64,000 bases of DNA from Eonycteris spelaea (Eukaryota > Chordata > Mammalia > Chiroptera > Pteropodidae). Position numbers and translations under genes: made by a program. How positions within the stretch are numbered: the first letter of the stretch is position 1; the number at the start of each line of letters is the position of its first letter. A model generated the notes under the pieces. It saw only the letters and a list, made by a program, of their open reading frames with translations. It made no database searches and had not been told where the DNA came from. Below are positions 21,806 to 32,939 of this stretch, piece by piece. The DNA lies in contig PUFA01000034.1 in NCBI GenBank assembly GCA_003508835.1, forward strand, positions 6,288,501 to 6,352,500, written 5' to 3'.

Positions 21806-23335
21806 TGACCTTGTAAGAAGAGTTGGAGAAACTTCCCTTCTCTAGAATTTTTTGGAATAGTTTAAGAAGAATATATGTTAATTATTCTTTAAATATTCTG
21901 TAAAATTTACCTATGAAGGTATCCAGTCTAGGACTTTTGGTTTTGGGGAGTGTTTTGATTACTGATTTGCTTTTGTGGTGGTAATCTGTCAGTTCAGGTT
22001 TTCTGGTTTTTTTTTTTTTTTTTGACTCAGTATTGGGAGATTGTATGGTTCTAGGAATGTATTCATTTCTTCTAGATTGTCCAATTTGTTGGCATATAAC
22101 TGCTCACAGTATTTTCTTATACTCCTTTGTATTTCCATGGGATCCATAGCTACTTTTCCTCTTTCGTTTCTAATTTTATTTATTTGGGTCCTCCCTCTTT
22201 TTTTTTTTGCTTGATGAGTTTGGTTAAAGGTTTATCGATTTTGTTTATCTTTTCAAAGAACTAGTTCGTTGTTTTATTGATCTCTTGTGTTGCTTTTCTA
22301 TACTCTTGTTTATTTCCACTCTGATCTTTATTATTTCCTTCCTTCTACTCACTTTGGGTTTTGTCTGCTGTTCTTTTTCTAGTCCTTTTAAGTGTAAGAT
22401 TAGATTGTTTTCTTGAGCTTTTTCGTCTTTCTTGAGGTAGGCTTGAATTGCTATGAATCTTCCCCTTAGGACTGTTTTCACTGTGTCCACACATTTTGAG
22501 TTGTTGTATTTTCATTTTCATTTGCTCTAGGCATCTTTTGATGTCATCTTTGATCTCATTGTTAACTCATTCATTGTTTAGTAGGATGCTATTTAGCCTC
22601 TATGTGTCTGTGTATTTTCCAGTTCTTTTCTTGTAGTTGATTTCTAGTTCTATACCATTGTGGCCGGAGAAGATGCTTAATATGATTTCAATCGTCTTAA
22701 TTTTTTGAGATCTCTTTTGTGGCCTAATATGTGGCCTACCACAGAAAACGCTCCATGTGCACTGGAGAAGAATATATATTCTGCTGCTTTGGGGTGAAAT
22801 GTTCAGAAAATATTGGTTAAATCCATCTGGTCTAGTGTAGTGTATCATTTAAGACTGTTGTTTCCCTGTGGATTTTCTGTCTGAAAGATCTGTCCATTGG
22901 GGTGTTAAAGTCTTTTACTATGAGTGTATTACTATTGAACTCTCCCTGTATGTCAGTCAATAATTGCTTTATATATGTAAGTGTTCTTATGTTGGGTGTA
23001 TATATGTTTACTAGGGTTATGTCCTCCTGTCGTATTAATCCCTTTATCATTATGTAGTGACCTTCTTTTTCTCTTATTATAGCCTTTGTTTTAAAGTCTA
23101 TTTTGTCAGATATAAGTATTGCTCCCCCAGCTTTTTGAAAATTTCCATTTGCATGAAATATCTTTTTCCATCCCTTAACTTTCAGTGTGTATGTCATTTG
23201 ATCTGCAGTGGGTCTCTTGTAGAGAGCTTATGTATGGGTCTCATTTTCTTATTCATTCAGCTACCCTATGTCTTTTGATTTGAGCATTAAGTCCATTTAC
23301 ATTTAAATTATTGATAGGTACATAGTTAATGCCAT
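21806..23335 (-). pseudogene. L1 ORF2 remnant (endonuclease and N-terminal RT region)
   Basis: ORF2 normally encodes the endonuclease-reverse transcriptase that copies L1 RNA into the genome. On the minus strand the frame opens at ATG 23335-23333, and 'NLNVNGLNA' can be read just downstream. 'LQETHCRS' follows in one frame, then after a +1 shift LKVKGWKKIFHANG (about 23185-23144), 'AILISDKI' and 'VKDFNTP'. That last motif keeps the Asp and Asn of the endonuclease active site, although its Gly is Lys. The later SDH motif reads SGH ('SGHNGIELEI', in the frame ending at 22600), so a conserved acid is lost. Downstream pieces match the linker region and the segment before the reverse-transcriptase core. 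The FADD-type RT active site is not present. Multiple frameshifts, stops and a large deletion make it a pseudogene. Confidence 0.85.
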
Positions 23336-23445
23336 TTTATTATTCATATTTATGGGTTTCCCCCACACTTATTTTTACAGAATTTTAAAAAATATTTCTT
23401 GCAATATTGGCTTGTTGGTGATGAATTCCTTTAGCTATTTCTTGC

Positions 23446-24300
23446 CTAGGAGCTATTTATATCACCTTCAATTTTTAATTGATAGCCTTGCTGGGTAGAG
23501 TGGTTTTGATCATAGGTTTTCTTCCCTCCCCCCACCCCAATCACTTTGAATATTTTGTGCCAGTGCCTTCTGGACTGCGAAATTTCTGTTGAAGAATCAG
23601 CTGACATTCTTATGGGAGCACCCTTGTAAGGAAATAGCTCCCTTTCTCTTGTTGCATTTAATATTTTCTCTTTGTCTTTAACCTTTCGCATTTTAGTTAT
23701 AATGTGTCTTGGTGTGAGTCTGTTTGGGTTCCTCTTGTTTGGGACTCTTTGAGATTCTTGGACTTGTATGTCCATTTCCTTTGCCAGGTCAGGGAAGTTT
23801 TCTGGCATTATTTCGTCAAATAGGTTTTCAATCTCTGGCTTTCTCTCTTCTCCTTGTGGTACACCCATGATGCAGATGTTGGTAAGCTTGATGTTGTCCC
23901 AGAGGTCTCTTAACCTTTCCTCATTTTTTAATTCTCTTTGTCTTTTTGCTGTTCTGATTGGGTGTTTTCTGCTACCTTGTCTTCCTCGTCAATGATTTGA
24001 TGCTCTATTTCATCTAATCTACTGTTAATTCTTTCTAGTGTATTCTTTATTTCGATTATTGTATTCTTCATTTCTGACTGGTTCTTTTTTATGGTTTCTA
24101 TGTCCTTTTTATGCTTACTATCTCTCAGTTGAAGTTCTTACTGAGATCACCTATTCTCCCCCTAAGTTTGTTGAGCGTTCATATTACCAGTGTTTTGAAC
24201 TCTGTCTCTGGTAGGTTGCTTGCCTCCACTTCATTTAGTTTTTCTTTTTCTGGAGTTTTTGCCTATTGTTTCCTTTGTGGAATGTTTCTTTTTTTCTCAT
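23446..24300 (-). pseudogene. L1 ORF1 remnant
   Basis: ORF1 normally encodes the RNA-binding trimeric chaperone of the L1 particle. An ATG at 24300-24298 begins a Lys-rich leader. A coiled-coil stretch follows in another frame with 'KNQSEMKNTIIEIKNTLERI' around 24060-24000. The conserved RRM/C-terminal part is open at 23868-23446, with 'ENLFDEIMPENFPDLAKEMD', 'IQVQESQRVPNKRNP', 'KVKDKEKILNA' and 'YKGAPIRMSAD'. The reading frame is split by at least two internal stops or shifts, and the C-terminus ends early at a TAG near 23446. No functional protein is expected. Confidence 0.85.
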
Positions 24301-24812
24301 TTTACTTGCCTCTATGTGTTTATTTCTACGTATTAGGAATATTTGTTATGTCTCCTAGTCTTGGTCAGATGGCCATATGTAGTAAGTGTCCTGCGTGGCC
24401 CAGTGGCACAGTCTCCCTGATCACCTGTGCCAGGGGGCTCTGGGCATATTCCTTGTGTGGGTTGTGTGTGTTCTCCTGTTGTGGCTAAGTCTTGATTGCT
24501 GTTAGCACATCAGTGTATGGGATTGACTTTCAGGATGACTAGCTTTAGGGATTAGCCAAGCTGTATGAGGGAATGAGCTGCTGTGTGAGGGCTTACCCCA
24601 GTAGGCTCTTGTATATATTGAGACCATCCTTTAGGTATGCAACCTATGGGGCTATTCAGGTGGTGTTTTTGTTGTGGTCCGACAGCAGCCTCTAGGTGTG
24701 TTGGTTCTGTGGCCCTTTGGTGGGGGTGCTCCTATGTCGGCCAAGGTCAGTCACTGCCTTTGATTGCTTGGGGCTACCTGGTAGGAGCTACAAAGCAATC
24801 CACAGATGTTTG

Positions 24813-25427
24813 CTATCTATGTTGGATCTGGAGGCAAGTGGAAAAGATCCTGCTGTGAGCTGAAGTCGGGTACCCCCAGTATTGAGCCTGGGGTGGCTTA
24901 GCAAAAGGCCTGTACACTTCAAAGCCTAAGGCTGCTTGCCAGCTGCCTATAAGACTCTGCACCTGAAAGAGCCTTTTGGTGGTACATGAGCTGGGTAGGT
25001 AAAGAAAGCAGATTTCACCTGGCCAATGCAGATTCACACTGTGTGCCAGTGCTGAATCTGTGGCTTCGTGTAAAAGTCTCAGATCACAGAAAAAAACAGC
25101 TGCTGCCCACCTTGGGCCTGCGGACACCCAGGATCTATTGAATAGGATCTTGTCAGGCCAATGCAGATTCAGAATTGTTGCCAATGCTGAGCTTGTGGCC
25201 TCTTGCAAAAGTCTCAGATCACAGCGAGGCCAGCTGTCATCTGCCTTGGACCCATAGACTCCCACAATCTGTTTAAAAGATACTGTAGCTTGGGGCTTAG
25301 GTGGCCCACCACCAAATGTCTCTTGCAAAATGCGGGGGCCAGGTGTGTGCCACATGACCTGAGGGCTGCTGTTTGCTGATGAATACACAGCCAGGAAAGG
25401 AGCAAGATAGAGCTGGCTGCCAGGCAA
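24813..25427 (-). other. 204-codon open frame inside the L1 5'UTR
   Basis: The minus-strand frame is open for 204 codons in the sense direction of the L1, upstream of ORF1. Residues 51-95 and 96-140 form two copies of a 45-residue unit ('CDLRLLQEATSSALA' and 'CDLRLLHEATDSALA', both followed by NLHWP), because the underlying DNA repeat is 135 bp and divisible by three. I know of no protein family with this sequence. It most likely stays open because of repeat periodicity and high GC, not because it encodes a protein. It is not a host gene. Confidence 0.4.
25021..25290 (-). repeat. Tandem 135-bp monomers in the L1 5'UTR
   Basis: GGCCAATGCAGATTC begins at 25021 and again at 25156. Both units carry the later shared block AAAAGTCTCAGATCACAG. 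A further partial similarity (CTCTTGCAAAATG, about 25321) suggests a truncated third unit. Promoter monomers repeated in the 5'UTR are known in other mammalian L1 lineages such as mouse. The equivalence here is inference. Confidence 0.75.
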
Positions 25428-26145
25428 TGGGCCCCACAGGTAATTTGTGGGTTGGGTGGGGCGGAGACCCAGGGAGACATGGGGCGGAGCTGGCCGATGC
25501 CACTGGCCAGTGAAGCTTCAGAACTGACCGTGTTGGGGGAGGGCTCAACATAGGCAAAATGGCGCCCATCTGCAGACTGCTCCGAGGGAGCCCAACAAGG
25601 AGCAAGGGAGCTTTCCCTCCAGCCTTCACTCCGGTGCCACACGACTCAATCCCTCTCCATGTGGCTCTTGGGCCTCCCAAGCTGCTGACTCTTCGCTGGC
25701 GCCCAGGGTGAGTGTCTGCGAGAGAGTGAGTCTGTGCATGGTCCCTTTAAGGGGGACATCTGGGTTTTCAGATTTCTTCCATTTCACCCTGATGGCTGGA
25801 ATCCTCACTGGTTTTTACAGTCAGATTTAGTGAGAACTCCTTTTGAGTGACTGGAACCCTGGGCTGGGTAGACCCTGTGTGGGGCTTAAGGCTCCTTATT
25901 TCTTCAGGGGCCTCTGCAGCTACGCTCGCACTCCCAGTGCTCAGCCGCGGGTGTGGATGTGGGACCAGCCTGCTTCATGTCTCTGTTTCTCCTACTGGTC
26001 TCAATGTGGCTTTTTTCTTTATATCCTCAGATGTGTGTGTTCTGATCAGCTAGACTGACATGGTTTTCTATGTTGATAATTTTATAATTTGGTTGTAATT
26101 TTGATGTAGTTATGGGAGGAGGTAAATCCTGCTTTTACCTAGCCT

Positions 26146-26154
26146 GCCATCTTG
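26146..26154 (-). promoter_or_regulatory. YY1-type motif at the L1 5' end
   Basis: CAAGATGGC on the minus strand lies within about 15 nt of the L1 5' terminus. YY1 sites at this position set the transcription start in active L1 families. Confidence 0.6.
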
Positions 26155-26164
26155 ACCCCTTCCT

Positions 26165-26555
26165 TTTGCATTTCTGATTTTAGTTTCCTTCCCCTCTTAT
26201 CCTCTCACACTAACAGTTAAAAATGTCTTCTCCTTGTGTTTTCATGAATTCCTGAATGCAATGAGTTCTGATGGGAACCTGCTAACAGCTCTATTCCTTG
26301 ACACTTCATTACACCCAAGACTTCATTTAAGAGATCAGAATGCTGCAAGGTTAGTTCTCTTTGTCAGGCACATATGTTTTAGCAAGGACAATTTGGAGAA
26401 GTAATATCTTGTTAACTTGTACCTAATGTAGGTTATAGCCATGTGAGGACTATGTTAATTTGTAAAGTCTTTTCCTTAGAGAAAATAGTAAGTATTAGAA
26501 TAACTCAAATGCATTAAAAGTTACTCAAAATGAACCAAACACCTTAATTATAACC
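26165..26555. other. Spacer between two L1 elements, no gene seen
   Basis: AT-rich sequence without recognisable exon or repeat. It separates the L1 5' end from an older L1M fragment in the opposite orientation. Confidence 0.45.
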
Positions 26556-26559
26556 ACTA

Positions 26560-27630
26560 AAAAATAAAACTCTTACAAGAAGGCATAGGTGTAAGTCTTC
26601 ATGACTTTGGATTAAGCAACAGCTTCTTAGATGTGACACCTAAAGCACAAGGAAAAAAATAGAGAAATTGAATTTTATCAAAACTTAAAACCTTTATGCT
26701 TCAAAGAACACTAGCAAAAAAGTGAAAAGACAATTTATAAATGGGAGAGCATATTTTTAAACCATGTATCTGATACTAATCTAGTATTAAGAATTAAAAA
26801 AACTTAGAAGTCAATAATAAAAAGACAAATTACCCAATTAATGAAAGGATATGAATGGACATTTCTCCACAGAAGATATACAAATGGCCAATAAGCATGT
26901 GAAAAGATGGCCAACATCATTAGTCATTAGAGAAATGCAAATCGAAATCACAATGAGATATCATTTCATACCCACTAGCTATATTTAAAAAAACAGATAA
27001 TAAACAAGTGTTGGCAAGGATGGAGAGAAATCAGAAACCTGATATATTTGGGATTGTCAAATGGTGTAGCCATCTGAAAAATAGTGTGGCAGGTCCTGAA
27101 ATGCTTCAACATAGAGTTACCATGTCACCCCAGTTTCACTCTTAGGTGTATATCCAAGAGAACTAAAAACATATATCCATACAAAAACTTGTACATAATG
27201 TTCATAATAGCCAAAAAGTGAAAAGAACCTAAATGCCAATCAACTGTGAAGGATCAACAAAATGTGACTTATCTATACAATGATATTATCCAGCCATAAA
27301 AAGGGATAAAATACTGATGTGTGCTACAACATAGATGAACCTTGAAAACATGCTAAGTGAAATAAGCCACATATTGTATGATTTCATGTATATAACATGT
27401 GAAGAATATGCAAATCTATACAAGAAGTAGATTAGTAGCTGCCAGGGGCTGTGGACAGGGAAGAATGGAGAGTGACTGATACTGAACATAGAGTTTCTTT
27501 TGGGGTGATAATAGTGTTCTGAACTAGACAGTGATGATGGTTGCATAACTTTGTGAAATATTAAAATCCACTGCATTGTACACTTTAAACAAGTGAATTT
27601 GAAAGTTTTATATCTGTTTTTTTAAAATAT
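26560..27630 (+). mobile_element. Old L1M (L1MC/L1ME-type) ORF2 C-terminus and 3'UTR
   Basis: Landmarks in order are 'gactttggattaagcaacagcttcttagatgtgacacc', 'gaagatatacaaatggccaataagcatgtgaaaagatg', 'gaaatgcaaatcgaaatcacaatgagatatcat', 'catcaactgtgaaggatcaacaaaatgtg', 'acatagatgaaccttgaaaacatgctaagtgaaataagcca' and 'ctgccaggggctgtgga'. It ends with 'cattgtacactttaaacaagtgaattt'. This is the classical end of an L1 from roughly residue 1000 of ORF2 to the 3'UTR. Stops occur in all frames. Confidence 0.85.
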
Positions 27631-27639
27631 GATAAATGT

Positions 27640-30060
27640 CAGATACTACATTTCCCTACTAGAAGATTATCTATATACACATTTCAAAAAAGATATATTC
27701 TAGAACCACGTATATCTCTTGAATCTCTTACCCAAGTGAGTCTCAGTTAGATGACAATAACAGGGTCAGAAACATGGAAATTAGGAATGATTTATCAGGA
27801 GGAATTTTGTGGCAAGAGCTTCGCAGGAAGCCCCAGCCCTCTTCCAGGACTGGGAAGAGGAGCACTCTTTGAGCCAGGTCTTATCTTACCTGTGTCCCAG
27901 CACTTACAGGTAGGACAGAGTGGTTAGGTACCTGATGCAAACTTAAGCAAACAAAAATGGCTGTACCAGCAGGTCAAGGGCTACATCTGGAACTATTGAC
28001 CCTGCCTTCTGATGGGAAGTTGAGGGCCAAGACTCCAGGGTCCAGCTGTGGAACCCTTGGCTGGAATATTGTCCTGGGGATCCCAGATGTTGAGAGTCTT
28101 CTTGGAACCAGAAGCTGCTAGGAATGAGGAGGACTTGATGAAGGCTCTGCCCTTGACAAAGTTATATGTACAGTATCCTGGAGAGGGTCTCTCGAGAGCC
28201 CATGAAATGTCCTCTTGAAACACCTCTTAATCCCAGAGGGCATGAGACCTTTGTATGAAAGTATTAAGCAAGTCAAAACTTTTCACCTGGTCACCTCTCC
28301 TCCCTCCCCGCTTGAATCTTGGTGAGACCAGAAACAGCAGTCGGTAAGTCAGGGAGGAAGTAAAAAAGGGTCACCCCATTTACCTTGGGGAGGTAAAGTG
28401 GTTTGCTCAATGGCACACAACTGTCGCTGGGAGAGCTTGGTTCCTTTTTTGAAAGCCGTAGCTGTGCAGCTGTACTGAGAGAGAAGATGAACATCTGTAC
28501 AGTAGATGTTAACGTTTTTGATTCCTTGCTGTTAATCTAGAGCAGTAAAAAGGCAGGGATGTAATTCAGAAGGAAGAGCAATTGTGCTAAGGCACAGAAA
28601 GTGCAGGCTTGCACAGACCTACACAATCATTCTAATCTCCAAGTCTTCTGGGAAATGCTCATTTGTGTACAGGGTCTTTCCAACCGTCCAGCAGTGCCTT
28701 CCAGCAAGATAAATGCTGGCTTCTGCAAAGGGGAAAGAAAAAGAGGGAACCCTGGCCAAGAGAATGACAGTTAAGAGCCTGATGAGCTGCAAATGCATTT
28801 TCTTAGCAGGTTTATGACTGTGGAAATATTCAGTGATAAGCACTTTCTCACCTATGGCACCTATGGCACTGCATAAATTAATTTCTTTAACAAGTAATGA
28901 TCAGCACTTTCTATAGAGTGTCTTGATTTTAGAGACTTTGTAAGTTTATTTTAGGAGGCGCTTATGTTGTGAAAGTTCCTACAAGTTTATATCATTCATT
29001 AAAGTTCAGGAAAAGATCTAACATCGCAGACACTTGTTTAACCTAGGGGCAAATGAGGGGCTTTGAAATATGATATTAGGTTAAATGTTTAGACTTCTAT
29101 AAGATTCGGTATTATAGTACCAGCTGGCATTATTTTGATTGCTACCTTCCAAAAACAATCATCTCTATTTAGAGTTTTTAAAAAGATGATGCTTATTCTA
29201 CATTTTTATCTATGAAAGGAAAAACAATTTTCAATGCATTTATATTCTAAAAAGCAGCACTGTTTCTAAGCTACACACAGAGCAATGATGTTTAAATATT
29301 GTGACAATGCAGACCAATGAAATCAGTAAATAAGAGATTCTGTTGTGCAAACCTTGATCTAAATCAATTCTTGTATTTTATAACTGAGGGCACTGAGGCC
29401 CAGACATGAAGTGTCAAAGGTGAGGTTGTCTAAGACCAAGCCTACTTTCCACCACCCAGTGCTTCTAGAAGATTGGAAGCTCCTGGAAGGTGACAAGACA
29501 CCATTTATCAAAGGTCTTGAGCCATTTCTTCGAAGCTCTTAAAGTCAAGCTGACCCAAATGACAGGAATTGAGTTACGATGGCTACATCCACTCTGTCCT
29601 CTAGCTTTGTTGCCCTCCTATTAGGATGAGAGTGGAACTCCATACCCTGGCCTGTAGCCACCATCACAACACTGTGTTTCAGCCTCTCTACCCCTACATG
29701 GCTGAGGTTGCAGAGGACCAGTGGTCTGTGACTGTGGCATCAGGATGACAGGTGCGAATGTGCAGTGTTTTACCTTTGCAACCTGTTGTTGTGGAAAAGC
29801 AGATGATCTTAATGGGCTTTAGGACATAGGGATCCTATTGAAGCCTGCCCTGTCCTTACATCTCCCTTTAAGAAAACACACCAAAGGCCACAGGAAATGG
29901 GGAACAGTTCCTAGCAGTCAGCAGTGGCATCTGGTTGACCAGCTGTTGCCATTTTTTGTCCACAAAGCATCTGATGATCAAGTTTGCTATTAATTTAATA
30001 AAAAGGAAAATGAGAACTAAATTAATACAGATTAACTGGTTAGTCATTAATAGACATGAG
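27640..30060. other. Mostly unique intergenic sequence, no gene seen
   Basis: No exon is supported. A weak reverse MIR piece is visible at about 29375-29460 ('actgagggcactgaggcccagacatgaag'). A short duplicate CCTATGGCA lies near 28851-28869. Other open frames are short and featureless. Confidence 0.5.
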
Positions 30061-30064
30061 ACTA

Positions 30065-30385
30065 TGTATTAGTTTTCTATGGCCGCTATAATAAATGACC
30101 ACAAGCTCATTGCTTTCAACACACACACATTTATTCTCATATAGTTCTGGAGGTCAGAAGTGCAGGATCAGTGTCTCTTAGCCAAAATCTAGGTGTCAGC
30201 AGGGCTGTGTTCCCTTCCATCCCTTAGTGAGGGATGACATGTAAGCCTACCTGGGCAATTCAGGATAATCTCTTTATCTCAAGATCCTTAACTTAATAGT
30301 ACCTGCAAAGTCTATTTTGCCATATAAGGTAACATTCACAGGTTCTAAGGATTATATCCTCAATAGTTTTTCTTTTGGGGAGGGG
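30065..30385 (-). mobile_element. MaLR (MLT1-type) LTR
   Basis: TGTATTAGTTTTCTATGGCC, 'gctataataaatgaccacaa', 'ttctcatatagttctggaggtcagaagtgcaggatcag', 'tcagcagggctg' and 'gccatataaggtaacattcacaggttctaaggattat' are the reverse-complement landmarks of an MLT1-class LTR. A short CACACACA insert replaces part of the 'gcttaaacaacagaaatttatt' block. Confidence 0.75.
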
Positions 30386-31014
30386 TGGTTATTATTCAGT
30401 TGATTATAGTCTGTGAGGTCGATAAGCTTCCTCATAGATACACATGAGCCCCTCCTTTTAAACACAGTTTACTCTAAGGGGCTGTACAGAACCAGAACGC
30501 TGTGGGATTCTAGAAGACCAAATTTCATCTACTTCCTAAAAGACCTAACAGAAACCCAAGTTGGGGCCTGGGAACCACATTAAAGTTTTATCCATAGCTG
30601 CTACTACCACTACTTTAGATTCAATCTGCTGTCCTGTCTGGAGTAGGCCATGTTTGCCTGATTTTGTGCAGATGTGGAGATAAGAAGAAGAAGGACTATT
30701 CCTTTCTCCTCTTGAGCTCATTCTTCCAAATGCAAGTGTAGTCCCTGCACAGGAGCTCTGACGGGACGCCCCGTTGGCTGGGAGCCTTCTGGATCCTGGG
30801 TGGCTTGGCTGCTTCCCACTCCCATTGGGAGCCCCACCGATGACACTGGCCAGGGAGTTTTCTCTTTGTCTTCTTGGCATAAGCCTTAAGACTTAACCTA
30901 TGAGTGCTTGTAATCTCTGGTGTAAATGGAGGAGAGGCGAGTGACTTTCTCACTGGAGACCACAAATGACCCTGATGAGGTCTGAGGGAGAACCTGCTTA
31001 AAGTCTCAGGGCCC

Positions 31015-31220
31015 AGCCTGCCTGTCTGGACCTGGTCTGTGTGGCCCCGAGTGAGCTGGGAACCTTTGGGAGCCTGTTTCCATCCATACCTGTAAAATGC
31101 GGGACAATTGCAGTTCTCAGCTTCTAGGGTTGCTGCGAAAATGGAATGATATGATCTGATTAAACCCTTGACACAGATGTCTAGAGCCCTTAGTCCCTGG
31201 AAGCACTTATGAATAATGTG
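31015..31220 (+). repeat. MIR SINE
   Basis: 'tggaccTGGTCTGTGTGGCC', then 'ctgggaacctttgggagcctgtttccatccatacctgtaaaatgcggga' and 'tagggttgctgcgaaaatggaatgat...agagcccttagtccctgg' follow the MIR order. Confidence 0.6.
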
Positions 31221-31954
31221 TCCCGCCATGGGGACTCCTGGGACATGGATTTGCCGGTCGATTCACCAAGGTTGTGCTGAATGTGTGTGTATGGGGGAAA
31301 ACGTATTGCACTCAGAATCTCATCTTTAGTTATATTTATGGAGACACTTCACAAAAGTCAGCGCTCTGGGGAAGATAGAGATGTATAAAATACAGAACTA
31401 AGCATCTAAAAGAGAGAGTAAACTAGATATAAAAGTTCTCATAGGTGCCGCAGGGCTAAGGCAGCTGGGTCAGGCTGTTGGAATCCAGGGCAAGAGAGAG
31501 ATTGAGGCTGTGGGACGGAGGGACAGTTTTCCTCGAGAATGAGATGCTCCAATGTTGTAAATCTCTGCACACTATCCTCTTGATTCTCTGAATTTATTTC
31601 CCTTTGTGATAATTTTGGTGTCTATTTATAGTTAAGGATGCTGCACAGAAAGAAATACGATCGAAGGTGTGTCTGCATGGGCGACACTTGTTGACTTGTG
31701 GGCTTCACAGGGGAGGGCTCAAGAGGCACAGTGGCCAGGGCAGCTGGCTTCTCGGGAAATGGATTTGTCTTCTCCCTGTGCCAGGAAGGGCTGAGTGTGT
31801 CAACCTGGACGCTGAGCTCTGGCACTCGGCAGGAAAAGCCAGCTGATGAAGGTGTCTGACCTTTCAACGTGTTCATTTCGTTTTCCCCTCCTATAGCTGG
31901 GGGCACCTTCTTCTCAACCCCAGGGGCTGATCTCTGCAGCTCGGCGCGACTATA

Positions 31955-32390
31955 CTTGTTCTCCACGGCTGCCGTGTAGCAAAGTGCCACAAACTGGGTG
32001 GCTTAAACAAAAAATTAATTTTCTCGCATCTCTGGAGGCCAGCCATCCTAAATCAAGATATTGGCAGGGTTGGATTCTTCTGGAGGCTCAGAAGGAGAAT
32101 CCACCCCATGCCTGTCTTCTAGTTTCTCGTGGCTGTTGTCGATCCTTGACGTTTCTTGGCTTGTGGCAGCATCATCTCCATTTCAGCCTTCGTAGTCACA
32201 TGGCCTTCTCCCCTGTGTCTCTTCTCCTTTCTTTCTCTCAGAGGGCTCTGCCTATTAGATTTTGGGTCCATCCTATTTCAGGACCATCTCATTTTGAGGT
32301 CTTTACCTTTATTACACCCGCAAAGATTATTCCAAATAAGGCCACATTCCACGGTGGGTACCTTTTGAGGAACATGTTTCAACCTAATAG
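31955..32390 (-). mobile_element. MaLR (MLT1-type) LTR
   Basis: 'gctgccgtgtagcaaagtgccacaaactgggtggcttaaacaaaaaatta', 'tctggaggccagccatcctaaatcaagatattggcagggttggattcttctg', 'gtcacatggccttctcccctgtgtct' and 'aataaggccacattccacggtgggtacc' match the reverse-complement order of this LTR class. The 153-codon frame across it is not a gene. Confidence 0.8.
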
Positions 32391-32939
32391 AGTGAAACAT
32401 AATTTTATGTCCAAACCAAGACACACTGGGATTGACAAATGCTAACCTCTACAGGATGCCAGCCAGGAGTCCTTGGCTGGGCACAGTGGGCTGCCTGTGC
32501 GACCAACCTCTAAATACCTCCCACCCTCTTCCCCTGGGAGAAGCAGCTGTCAGGCTGTGTGGGTTGGAAGAGGAAATGTGAAGATGGAACTAGTGTTAAT
32601 ACTGACTTCTACGCTTTTTAAATATTCTCTGGCAAAAATCCACTCGCTCCTTGTTGAGTCCTCTCCTTCAGCGACACAGAGTTGAAACCTAAGTTTCTTC
32701 TCCCTTGTCTAGCCACTTCCCCTCTTCCAAACTTTTGAACATTCTCTTCTGCTCTTTTCCCTTCTCTCCTTTGGATTAACCATTTAACTGTCACTCTAGT
32801 GGGAAAAATGACAGTGAGGCAAACAGTTACCTCAGGAGTGGGGACGGAGTGGAGAGAAGGGTGATGCTCTGTCTGCCTTTGTGCAAAAGGATGTGTACAA
32901 CAGACAATTGCATGTTGGTTTTCTGTTTAAGTTCAGCAC

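Larger units (their letters stand above)
21390..26160 (-). mobile_element. Long interspersed element L1, internally deleted and inactive
   Basis: Read on the minus strand this is an L1 with an intact 5' end: GGGGTCAAGATGGCAGGCTA at 26160 descending. A ~1.86-kb 5'UTR is followed by a broken ORF1 (24300-23446), a ~110-nt inter-ORF gap and ORF2 from 23335. ORF2 covers the endonuclease and the start of the reverse-transcriptase region, then jumps at about 21805 to a 3'UTR that lacks its distal part and any poly(A). About 4.8 kb remain of an expected 6-7 kb. The reverse-transcriptase core and the C-terminal cysteine region are absent, and frameshifts and stops are spread throughout, so no mobility is possible. 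It has more complete 5' sequence than most genomic L1 copies. The 3'UTR text resembles L1MA-like families of non-primate placentals. Confidence 0.85.
24301..26160 (-). promoter_or_regulatory. L1 5'UTR / internal promoter region
   Basis: This GC-richer block lies between the L1 5' terminus and ORF1. It holds a YY1-type motif at its very start, a second AAAATGGCG word at 25557-25565 on the plus strand, and a pair of 135-bp tandem units at about 25021-25290. This is where L1 families carry their internal RNA polymerase II promoter. Age and divergence make activity doubtful. Confidence 0.65.

Noticed and set aside
24111..24488. 125-codon plus-strand frame
   Set aside because: It is antisense to the L1 ORF1 and 5'UTR and is a shadow of the L1.
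30696..31229. 177-codon minus-strand open frame
   Set aside because: It overlaps a MIR copy, has no domain, and its composition matches random GC-moderate sequence. Overlapping frames occur in the same place.
31984..32445. 153-codon plus-strand open frame
   Set aside because: It lies across a reverse-oriented MaLR LTR and is repeat-derived.
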